The translations under genes and the position numbers were made by a program. From positions 127,547-191,546 of the forward strand of contig CAZXLD010000004.1 of assembly GCA_964641965.1 (NCBI GenBank): DNA of 64,000 nt, given 5' to 3'. Below are positions 34,569-42,218 of the stretch, in pieces (within the stretch, counting starts at the first letter, position 1; each line of letters starts with the position of its first letter). Source of the stretch: JAJDFU01 sp964641965 (GTDB lineage: Bacteria; Bacteroidota; Bacteroidia; Chitinophagales; Saprospiraceae). The notes under the pieces were generated by a model, which worked only from the letters and a program-made list of their open reading frames with translations, was not told the DNA's origin and made no database searches.

Positions 34569-35102
34569 TAAAGGATCATTTAAAATCACATTTTTTTGGT
34601 ACCAATAAAATATGTAAAATATTGTCTAAAGATTAGGATTATAACGTCCTAATTTTCATTTTTAAGCACCCCTAAAAGCCAGTTGAGTTTTCTTCATTGA
34701 GTAACCGAAAATCAACTTCTAGGCTATGCTAATTCTTTTAATCGCAGTTTGTTCTTTTGCCATTGCTGGCATTGTCCTATTCACTACTAAACGAGTGCCA
34801 TCTACCAAGAGAAGGTTTTAGCACTTGCCCCCAATTCCCCGGTTCATAAAAATTTTCATTCCTTTCTATTGATTCCTAGCTGGATAGATAAGCCATCTGT
34901 CTCTAGGAAAAGCAGTGGCTCCACTTTCCCTGTACCTGGGAAGAAGCCTTCTTTGTCTTTTTCGTTGAATGGTAGGTAAACAATCAATCCAGCCCAATAA
35001 GCATTTAGCAACCGAGAAGGTAGGTCTTAGTGGAGAATGTTATGGCTTACAACCCTCATAAAGGGGAGAAAGCATTGCCTTCAAGGGCGAGGAAAAAAGC
35101 CA
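34569..35102. other. Long intergenic region with two unproven micro-ORFs
   Basis: 534 bases without a clear gene. The plus strand has a 31-residue hydrophobic ORF (34726-34821). The minus strand has a 56-codon open frame with a possible TTG start at 35011 and stop at 34856, which looks protein-like in composition. The first 100 bases are AT-rich. I see no terminator directly after the anti-sigma gene or after lepA. Confidence 0.4.
34726..34821 (+). CDS. Possible 31-residue membrane microprotein
   Basis: ATG at 34726 to TAG at 34819-34821. Residues 2-19 are almost purely hydrophobic (LILLIAVCSFAIAGIVLF) followed by a basic tail with KR and KRR, a plausible single-pass inner membrane peptide with the basic end inside. 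There is no homologue I recognise and no clear ribosome binding site, so it may be chance. Confidence 0.3.
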   Translation: MLILLIAVCSFAIAGIVLFTTKRVPSTKRRF

Positions 35103-36893
35103 TTACTCCAATTTCAACACATCTAAAAATGCCTTTTGCGGAACTTCCACATTTCCGATCTGGCGCATTTTCTTCTTACCTTTTTTCTGTTTTTCCAAGA
35201 GTTTACGTTTCCTCGAGATATCCCCTCCGTAACATTTGGCCGTTACATCTTTTCGAAGTGCAGAAATGGTTTCACGAGCTATGATCTTGGCTCCAACTGC
35301 CGCCTGAATAGCGATAAGGAACTGTTGGCGCGGGAGAAGCTCTTTCAACCGTTTACAGATTTTACGACCAAAAGCAGCGGCTTTATCTTTGTGGACAAGT
35401 GCCGACAACGCATCTACAGGATCTCCATTCAGCTTTATATCTAACTTGACCAAATCAGATTCACGATATTCCTCCGGCTGATAGTCGAATGAGGCATATC
35501 CTCTGGAAATTGACTTTAAACGATCGTAAAAATCAAAGACAATTTCAGCAAGAGGAAGATCAAAGTGCAACTCAACTCTATCCTGTGTTAAGTAGGTTTG
35601 TTTGGTCATCACCCCTCGCTTTTCGAGGGCCAGCGTCATGATAGCTCCAATATAATCAGGCTTGGTAATAATCTGGGCAGAAATGTAGGGCTCTTCAACC
35701 CGATCCAGTAAAGTTGGATCGGGCAATTCGGCTGGAGTCCTCACCTCCATCGATTCACCTTTCTTCGTGTAAGCTTGGTAGGATACGTTTGGAATGGTTG
35801 TAATTACATCCATATCAAACTCACGCTGCAAGCGCTCCTGAATGATCTCCAAATGGAGCATCCCCAAAAAACCACAACGAAACCCAAATCCCAATGCGGC
35901 AGAGGTCTCAGGTTCGAAAACCAGAGACGCATCATTTAATTGCAACTTCTCCAGGCTGTCCCGCAAATCCTCGAAATCATCATTGTCGATTGGAAAAATT
36001 CCGGCAAATACCATGGGTTTCACATCTTCAAACCCATGGATGGGCTCCGGACAAGGGTTTTCAGCTGATGTAATGGTATCCCCTACTTTGATTTCTTTGG
36101 ACTCTTTGATACCTGTGATCACATAGCCCACATCGCCTGCCTTTAATTCTTTCTTTTCTATCTGGTTCAATTGCAAGATTCCAATCTCATCAGCAGAATA
36201 ATCATTCCCGGTATGAAAAAAGCGAATGGTATCTCCTTTGCGCAGGGTTCCATTGAAGATGCGAAAATAGGCTACAACCCCTCGATATGGGTTAAAAAAA
36301 GAATCAAAAATCAAGGCTTGAAGCGGTGCTTCCTCATTTCCCGTTGGAGCTGGGATACGTTCTACGATGGCTTCCATGATGTCGTCCACCCCGCGTCCAG
36401 TCTTACCACTCGCCAATATGATTTCGTCTTGCCCGCATCCAATTAAGTCAATGATCTGTTCAGATACATCTTCTATCATCGCACTCTCCATATCGACCTT
36501 ATTCAGCACAGGAATAATTTCCAAATCATGTTCTATTGCCAGGTAAAGGTTTGATATAGTTTGAGCTTGGATACCTTGTGAAGCATCAACCAGCAATAAC
36601 GCCCCTTCACAAGCAGCGATGGATCGAGAGACCTCGTAGGAAAAATCCACGTGGCCTGGAGTATCAATCAGGTTGAAGGTATATTGCGTCCCGTCCGGAC
36701 GGGTGTAATACATTTGGATGGCATGGCTTTTTATGGTAATCCCCCGCTCCCGTTCCAGATCCATATTATCCAAGGCCTGGTCTACCATTTCCCGCTCCTC
36801 AATAGTTTGAGTATGCTCCAACAGCCGATCTGACAACGTACTTTTTCCGTGGTCGATGTGAGCAATTACACAAAAGTTTCGAATATGATTCAT
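35103..36893 (-). CDS. lepA: Elongation factor 4 (LepA)
   Basis: 596 residues from the ATG at 36893; nine additional residues in front would be possible from 36920. GTPase motifs are AHIDHGKST (11-19), 'ERERGITIKSHAIQM', DTPGHVDF and NKVDME. The C-terminal LepA-specific domain ends with 'AKCYGGDISRKRKLLEKQKKGKKKM'. LepA is a ribosome-associated GTPase that back-translocates or helps assemble ribosomes under stress. Full length with no irregularity. Confidence 0.95.
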   Translation of the reverse strand: MNHIRNFCVIAHIDHGKSTLSDRLLEHTQTIEEREMVDQALDNMDLERERGITIKSHAIQMYYTRPDGTQYTFNLIDTPGHVDFSYEVSRSIAACEGALLLVDASQGIQAQTISNLYLAIEHDLEIIPVLNKVDMESAMIEDVSEQIIDLIGCGQDEIILASGKTGRGVDDIMEAIVERIPAPTGNEEAPLQALIFDSFFNPYRGVVAYFRIFNGTLRKGDTIRFFHTGNDYSADEIGILQLNQIEKKELKAGDVGYVITGIKESKEIKVGDTITSAENPCPEPIHGFEDVKPMVFAGIFPIDNDDFEDLRDSLEKLQLNDASLVFEPETSAALGFGFRCGFLGMLHLEIIQERLQREFDMDVITTIPNVSYQAYTKKGESMEVRTPAELPDPTLLDRVEEPYISAQIITKPDYIGAIMTLALEKRGVMTKQTYLTQDRVELHFDLPLAEIVFDFYDRLKSISRGYASFDYQPEEYRESDLVKLDIKLNGDPVDALSALVHKDKAAAFGRKICKRLKELLPRQQFLIAIQAAVGAKIIARETISALRKDVTAKCYGGDISRKRKLLEKQKKGKKKMRQIGNVEVPQKAFLDVLKLE

Positions 36894-37139
36894 AGATTGT
36901 AAAGATAGCCTAAATCCCATTTATTAAACCCTTTAAACGCCAACTTGGCCATTAGTTTCCCAGTCTGTTTATTGTAATATTTCATACCTCCTAAGATAAA
37001 ACCCAGAATAGCCTGAGTTGGCCCTAGCTGGCCCTTCATTTAATCTTTGAGTGCTTGATTTGCGTTAAATTACCTGTTGAGGCGGGCATATTTACAGATG
37101 CCTGTATTTTGTAGGGAAGATCAAATAAAATCAATTGGC

Positions 37140-38231
37140 ATGGACCTACCCCTTGGTAGATTTATCAGCAACACCCTGGGATTTTTGATTGCCTGGTCCT
37201 GCTGGGGTACGGGGTTTTTACAGGCTCAGGTCCAAATCCTGGATACGGTCTTTCTGGCCAAGGGCGAAGTAGTTTATTTTGATTTCGGGAGTGCAATGCT
37301 ACCGGCATCTTCTGATTCCGTGTTGGACAATTCAATAGCATGGTTTATGTCTGCTGATTCCCCGGTTTCTATTCTAATTACCGGACATACCGATGCTGTA
37401 GGTAGTGACAATAGCAATCAAAGGCTATCTGTGGAAAGATCAAAAACAGTATATCAAAAGTTAGTCTCCAGTGGAATCCCGGATTCTCTGATCCAGCTAC
37501 AAAACTATGGGGAACGCGCGCCAGTGGGTTCCAATTCTACAGATTTGGGTAGGTCCTATAACCGAAGGGTTACCATCGATTTTTTTCAATCCGGCAAAGC
37601 TTTCCTGATCAAAGGCCAGTTGATTGACGAATCAACCCGTAAGGGTATTTCAGGCGAAATCGTCACCAGCATGAAGGGCTTTCGGGATACCCTCCAGGCA
37701 GATTCATCCGGTTACTTTACCTTTTTTGGTCCTTTAAAAGGCATCCTCTCGCTTCAAGGTTATGCACTTAAACACTACTTCAAGGGAATCGTGCTCAACC
37801 CGAGCTTGCAGCTTCCGGATTCCTTAATTCAAATCGCCCTTCCTCCGATTGAGACCGGTGAAATAATTGACGTTGAGAATTTATATTTCATCAGTAATAC
37901 CCCTGTTTTAATAGATCGCTCCAAGCCCGAGCTGGATAAGTTGGTCCATTTCATGGAATACAACCCAGATGTCTCCATAGAAATAGCCGGCCACGTCAAT
38001 TTTCCGGGTAAAAATCGGGTGTCTGAGCGTTCGTGGTACTATGAACTCTCCGTACTTCGCGCCAAGATGGTCTATAATCATCTTGTATCGAACGGAATAT
38101 CGGCTTTCCGAATGCGGTATAAAGGGTATGGAAACTGGCAAATGCGATTCCGGAACCCCAGCAATGCAGAAGAATCCCAGCTCAACCGCAGAGTCGAAAT
38201 CCGGATTCTGAATGATGGCACCTTAAAATAG
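37140..38231 (+). CDS. OmpA-family protein with two OmpA-like domains
   Basis: 363 residues from the ATG at 37140; an open frame begins with TTG at 37077 but the ATG gives a normal signal peptide (cleavage near FLQAQ, residue 30). The first OmpA-like peptidoglycan-binding domain spans about 41-148 (YFDFGS, TGHTDAVGSD, SYNRRVTI). A 90-residue CarboxypepD_reg-like beta domain follows (about 155-250), then a second, more divergent OmpA-like domain to the end (IEIAGHVNFPG, LNRRVEIRI). It probably bridges outer membrane or surface layer and peptidoglycan. Confidence 0.75.
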   Translation: MDLPLGRFISNTLGFLIAWSCWGTGFLQAQVQILDTVFLAKGEVVYFDFGSAMLPASSDSVLDNSIAWFMSADSPVSILITGHTDAVGSDNSNQRLSVERSKTVYQKLVSSGIPDSLIQLQNYGERAPVGSNSTDLGRSYNRRVTIDFFQSGKAFLIKGQLIDESTRKGISGEIVTSMKGFRDTLQADSSGYFTFFGPLKGILSLQGYALKHYFKGIVLNPSLQLPDSLIQIALPPIETGEIIDVENLYFISNTPVLIDRSKPELDKLVHFMEYNPDVSIEIAGHVNFPGKNRVSERSWYYELSVLRAKMVYNHLVSNGISAFRMRYKGYGNWQMRFRNPSNAEESQLNRRVEIRILNDGTLK

Positions 38232-38397
38232 GAGCTTCAAAACAATAATATTACAAGTTTCGTTAGTTTGCCACGCTGGAGTCGGAAGGTTAATGCAGAA
38301 GAAGGTGTACTTTAGCCACACTAATCTTTTCAGGTGAGTTCCAGAGCAGCGTTCGTCGCCTTATAACGTTATTTCATTGTTGCCAGTTGGAAAGTAT

Positions 38398-39183
38398 ATG
38401 TCGATTCGGATTTTCACACTAGTCATTCTTGTAGTTCTGGCCGGAAGTACCTGCTCGAATAATTTAAATGATCTGGTCATTGTCGCAAAATTGGATAATG
38501 AGTTTTCAGTAGAAGCCTGGGATCAATTGGAAGGTCCCGAGCGTTCGCTGGAAATTCTATTGCGTTCCACGGGAGAAGATCCCTGTGCCAATGTGGAATT
38601 GAATGTCATTTCAAGCACTACTAACAATCAACTCCTCATCGAAGTAAAAGATTTGAAAGATTTGGACGACTGCCAAACAGAAGCAGGAGCTATTTTAAGC
38701 AGGGTTAATTTTGGTTCACTCGAACCCGGTTATTACAACCTGAAGATTGACCTGCTAGAAATTGCACAAAACGAAATTCTACTTGATGTTACTCCCGAAA
38801 GGTATAGACTATCCGGCACAGAACTGAATGGTATCCTGATAAATAGAGAGGAAACCCGCCGGGTCCCTAATGAAGCGTTTTGGGGTTCAATTGCTGTTAA
38901 GGATACACTCGAAAACCCACTTGCAGCCTCTTTCCTTTCTGACCTGGATAGCCTGACTACCCCGTTGAGCCTGGCAGCAGGTTATTATGGCTATTTTGAA
39001 TTGGAAGCCAATTCATCAGCTCCCACTTTTTTTGAAGGATCCATTCCCGGATTTACAACGAATACTTTTTTGCGTCAGATAGCTGAAGTAGAAACTATCG
39101 ATTCCTTGATTTCCGTTTATCGTTCCCAGTATGATGCAGACGCTGTTATCCAGGCCTGGCATGGAAGTGGACATCGGTGGTAG
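38398..39183 (+). CDS. Secreted or lipid-anchored protein of unknown function
   Basis: 261 residues from the ATG at 38398; the TTG frame at 38377 adds only a few residues. The N-terminus has a hydrophobic core and LAGSTCSN, a possible but non-ideal lipobox (Thr at -1). The rest is rich in Leu, Glu and Asp with beta-strand character and no known motif. It follows the OmpA gene by 166 bases on the same strand. Function unknown. Confidence 0.5.
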   Translation: MSIRIFTLVILVVLAGSTCSNNLNDLVIVAKLDNEFSVEAWDQLEGPERSLEILLRSTGEDPCANVELNVISSTTNNQLLIEVKDLKDLDDCQTEAGAILSRVNFGSLEPGYYNLKIDLLEIAQNEILLDVTPERYRLSGTELNGILINREETRRVPNEAFWGSIAVKDTLENPLAASFLSDLDSLTTPLSLAAGYYGYFELEANSSAPTFFEGSIPGFTTNTFLRQIAEVETIDSLISVYRSQYDADAVIQAWHGSGHRW

Positions 39184-39197
39184 CCAATAGATCTGAT

Positions 39198-39947
39198 TCA
39201 GGAGCCCTGAACCGCTTTAAGGTCGGAAATCTTCTTTTTCTCCTTGCCCCGATGCTCTTTCACTTCAAATGAAAAGCCTTCAGCCAGCAATTCATCATAT
39301 CTTTTTGGATCGAAACGGAATAATCTAGCAGGACGATGCGCCACTCCTTCCTGCATTTCACCTAAATCAATGAGCAAGTCCATGGCCAAAATTTTCTTCC
39401 GGAAGTTCCGCTTGTCGAGCTGGGTTTCCAAGATAGCTTCATACAGGTGCTGAAGCTCAGTCAGCGTGAATTTAGGGGGTAAAAGCTCAAACCCAACCGG
39501 CCGTGTCCGAACCGTACGCCTCAATCGATAGATACTGGCCTCCAGAATATCATTATGGTCAAAGGCCAAACTTCCGACTTCATTCACAGAATGCCATCGG
39601 GCCTGCAGGGCAATAGAGGCAGGCTGAACCGCAAAATCACTAATCTTGATCAAGGAGAAATAGGCAACCGTAATAACCCGGCCGAAGGGGTGGCGATCAA
39701 CGGTTCCAAACGTCTTCACCTGATCAAGGTATACATTGCGCAAACCGGTAAGTTCTTCCAACACCCGCTTTGCCGCTTGGTCTAGATCTTCGTCCGGATA
39801 CACAAAGTACCCGGGAAGGGCCCACATTCCTTCGTAGGGTTCTTCTCCGCGCTTTATTAGCAATACCTTTAAATCCCCTTCATCAAATCCGAATATGACA
39901 TTATCAACAGTAAAGGCAGATTTAAAAAAGACACCGAGCTCCAACAT
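39198..39947 (-). CDS. NrtR/AraR-type transcriptional regulator with degenerate Nudix domain
   Basis: 249 residues. The N-terminal half is a Nudix fold whose box (about 46-69, GYFVYPDEDLDQ...) lacks the catalytic RE-x2-EE pattern: R61 is followed by Val and the second Glu of the pair is replaced by Leu. The C-terminal half (about 150-230) is a winged helix ('LTELQHLYEAILETQLDKRNFRKKIL'). This is the architecture of NrtR-like repressors, including Bacteroidota sugar regulators of the AraR type, which bind ADP-ribose or pentoses instead of hydrolysing them. The ligand and operator here are unknown. Confidence 0.8.
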   Translation of the reverse strand: MLELGVFFKSAFTVDNVIFGFDEGDLKVLLIKRGEEPYEGMWALPGYFVYPDEDLDQAAKRVLEELTGLRNVYLDQVKTFGTVDRHPFGRVITVAYFSLIKISDFAVQPASIALQARWHSVNEVGSLAFDHNDILEASIYRLRRTVRTRPVGFELLPPKFTLTELQHLYEAILETQLDKRNFRKKILAMDLLIDLGEMQEGVAHRPARLFRFDPKRYDELLAEGFSFEVKEHRGKEKKKISDLKAVQGS

Positions 39948-40074
39948 TGTTTTTTGCTTATAGTACTATTAAGGCTGTTCAATAAAACCAAGGGTTTTGG
40001 CCAAAATAGGCAAATAAACAAGCTTATTCAATGAATCGCTCATGAATTGAGTCCACACAGGAGGAGCGCATTCT

Positions 40075-41022
40075 TTACTTGCCTGTACCTCCAAATCCAA
40101 TTTCCTTTCTCAAGGGAAGATCGTCAAGCGAGTTTTTGCTCCAATAAGGACTTAATTCGCTGGAAACCAGGGTGGCTTTTGTAGTACGAGGTTTTTTATC
40201 AAACGCGGAGGGATACTGATCTGTCCACCCAATGATTTTGTGTGGCGCATTTGCTTCAAAAACGATGGACAATTCTCTTTGAATAGAGGGCATATTTACT
40301 CGGTACATATTCAAGTTCTCTCCTTCAAAGTCTTTGCCCGAGTAAGTCATAGCCTCTGCATTGACTTGGATCGGTTCAGACTCAATATGCATCAAACGAG
40401 CGATTGAAAGGGAAGGCAGCATCTCAAAGGCACCAATTGGCAATTGTTCGGGCGAAATCCGTATTCGGTTAAACAGTTCATCCTCCAGAAGAACTGCTGG
40501 TACATCCATATTGGCGTCACCTTCAGATTCAAAATAGGAGCGAAGTTGTACCCGGTAGCTATTCTGGCTCAGATTGAGTTGCATAAAACTTTGCCCACAC
40601 CAATCCTGTGAGGACATCGTAACCTTCATTGTTCGGCCCTCCTCTCCCCCTACGGGTGTGAATACAGATGTCATGATCGAATAATCATAAAGCCCAGTAG
40701 GGAAGCGCCGTAAAAAATTCAACTTCAGCGTGGAGACTCCTTTTTCGGGCTTGGCCCCTTCACTTTTTACCTGGATATCGGACCGAAAATCCTCTGTTAC
40801 AAAAATGAGTACTGCTTCGCCGGGATGAATGTCCCGATACCGGTTCTGCTCTAATACGTATCGGTTCAATTCAGCTTTGCCCTGATACCAATATTTATCC
40901 AATCCCTTACCAGGAGTATCATATGCAACGGATTGGACCGGCAATTCCTCTTTTGTGACCTTTTGCTCTTGACAGGCGAAAAACACCATTGCGCCGAAAA
41001 GAAAAAACAGGAATTTGTACAT
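40075..41022 (-). CDS. Conserved lipoprotein of unknown function
   Basis: 315 residues. The signal peptide ends in MVFFAC (Cys17, lipobox FFAC). The mature protein carries 'YWYQGKAELNRYVLEQNRYRDIHPGEAVLIFVTEDF' near 43-75 and 'SSQDWCGQSFMQLNL' near 155-170, segments I recognise from Bacteroidota lipoproteins that databases often label 'septum formation inhibitor Maf'. None of the Maf nucleotide pyrophosphatase motifs is visible, so I do not use that name. Probably faces the periplasm or surface. It is followed, 96 bases away, by comEA on the same strand. Confidence 0.65.
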   Translation of the reverse strand: MYKFLFFLFGAMVFFACQEQKVTKEELPVQSVAYDTPGKGLDKYWYQGKAELNRYVLEQNRYRDIHPGEAVLIFVTEDFRSDIQVKSEGAKPEKGVSTLKLNFLRRFPTGLYDYSIMTSVFTPVGGEEGRTMKVTMSSQDWCGQSFMQLNLSQNSYRVQLRSYFESEGDANMDVPAVLLEDELFNRIRISPEQLPIGAFEMLPSLSIARLMHIESEPIQVNAEAMTYSGKDFEGENLNMYRVNMPSIQRELSIVFEANAPHKIIGWTDQYPSAFDKKPRTTKATLVSSELSPYWSKNSLDDLPLRKEIGFGGTGK

Positions 41023-41118
41023 AATCTATCTTTTTATTTGTGAAACAAAACTCCTTTAGTCAGGTTCTCGCCCGATTCGATTTCAGATGGCTCCACGGCG
41101 ACCTTACACCTCAATATT

Positions 41119-42207
41119 TCAATTTGCAGAAGCATCATCCAATGATAAATAGGGAGCGATTTGCTGAATCTCTTCATGCGAAACTACTTTGGTGTCTGCG
41201 AGTGCTTCAACGCGCTGAAAGGGACCGTGATGTCTTCGATAAGATAAAATCGTCTCAGCTTGCTTCCAGCTTAGATATGGGTGAGCCGCCAACTCTTCTT
41301 TCGTACATCGGTTCAAAAAGATCTGTCTCAATGCTACACTGTCTTCCACCGACAGCAAGGGTTGAATTGCTTGGAAAGTACTGTCCGGAAGGCCAAATGT
41401 TTCCCCTACCTGTTCTGTACTTGAAAAGCCTCCCAGTTTCTCTCTGAATTTGACGATTCGTTTAGATAATACGGGTCCGATTCCTCTAAGGTGTTGCCAT
41501 TCTTGCTCCGAAGCCGTATTGATCTGCAACACTTTTTGTGCAGGTGTCGATGTGATTGACTTTGCATCATCAAATTTGATCATAGGCCCCCATTCAGCCA
41601 ACCAGTCTTCCTGAATACCATAAATAGTGCTCAACTGGCTCCTATCGCGAAATCCGCCAATCGCTTCTCTATACTTGATCCAGGTAGTGGCTACCTTCCG
41701 ACTCAATCCCGCTCGTATTAAACCTTCCAGATCGATTTCATTCGGTTCGATAGGAAATGGGGTGACCTCAGCCCGCTTGAAATCCGGGGCTAATGACTGT
41801 GTTGGTTTATTTGCTTTATCCTCAATTTGAATGTAAGGCTCCAACCGGAGGTAATCGGACTCGCGCATACCATAGATCTTTTTTAGGTCTTCTGCAACGC
41901 GGAATTTCCCTCCTTTCAAGCGATAATTTTCTATGCGTTTGGCGATAGGCTTTGGTATGCCCAGCTGGGTCCAATCTGGAAGGGCAATTTTATTTGGATC
42001 AAATGGAAAGGGAAGAAAAGTATCCGGCTTGCCGGGTTGGATGAATAGGGCCGTTTCTTCTTCCCATTGTTTAATGGTGGCAAGATCCACCTCAACTCCA
42101 GGTTTTGTTGGCATCCAATATTTCATGGAGAGGCACATAAACGAAATCAAGGACACAAGGATAAACCCCATGCGCTCGTGGGCATGGCAGGATAAGAATT
42201 TTCTCAT
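41119..42207 (-). CDS. comEA: ComEA-like helix-hairpin-helix protein
   Basis: 362 residues. One N-terminal hydrophobic segment (about 12-30) anchors or exports it. Three to four helix-hairpin-helix units follow, recognisable by 'LPDWTQLGIPKPIAKRIENYRLKGGKF', 'LIRAGLSRKVATTWIKYREAIGGF' and the classic 'HLRGIGPVLSKRIVKFREKLGGF', plus a last degenerate one. HhH units bind DNA backbone; ComEA carries incoming DNA to the membrane channel. It lies directly before comEC on the same strand (11 bases apart in the window order), which supports a DNA-uptake role. Confidence 0.8.
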   Translation of the reverse strand: MRKFLSCHAHERMGFILVSLISFMCLSMKYWMPTKPGVEVDLATIKQWEEETALFIQPGKPDTFLPFPFDPNKIALPDWTQLGIPKPIAKRIENYRLKGGKFRVAEDLKKIYGMRESDYLRLEPYIQIEDKANKPTQSLAPDFKRAEVTPFPIEPNEIDLEGLIRAGLSRKVATTWIKYREAIGGFRDRSQLSTIYGIQEDWLAEWGPMIKFDDAKSITSTPAQKVLQINTASEQEWQHLRGIGPVLSKRIVKFREKLGGFSSTEQVGETFGLPDSTFQAIQPLLSVEDSVALRQIFLNRCTKEELAAHPYLSWKQAETILSYRRHHGPFQRVEALADTKVVSHEEIQQIAPYLSLDDASAN

Positions 42208-42218
42208 TGGGGTGTAGT

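Noticed and set aside
35030..35284. 84-codon plus-strand ORF
   Set aside because: It overlaps the end of lepA on the opposite strand, which is unambiguous.
40075..41022. Name 'septum formation inhibitor Maf' for the lipoprotein
   Set aside because: The label circulates for similar proteins, but the Maf catalytic motifs are not present and a lipoprotein signal is.
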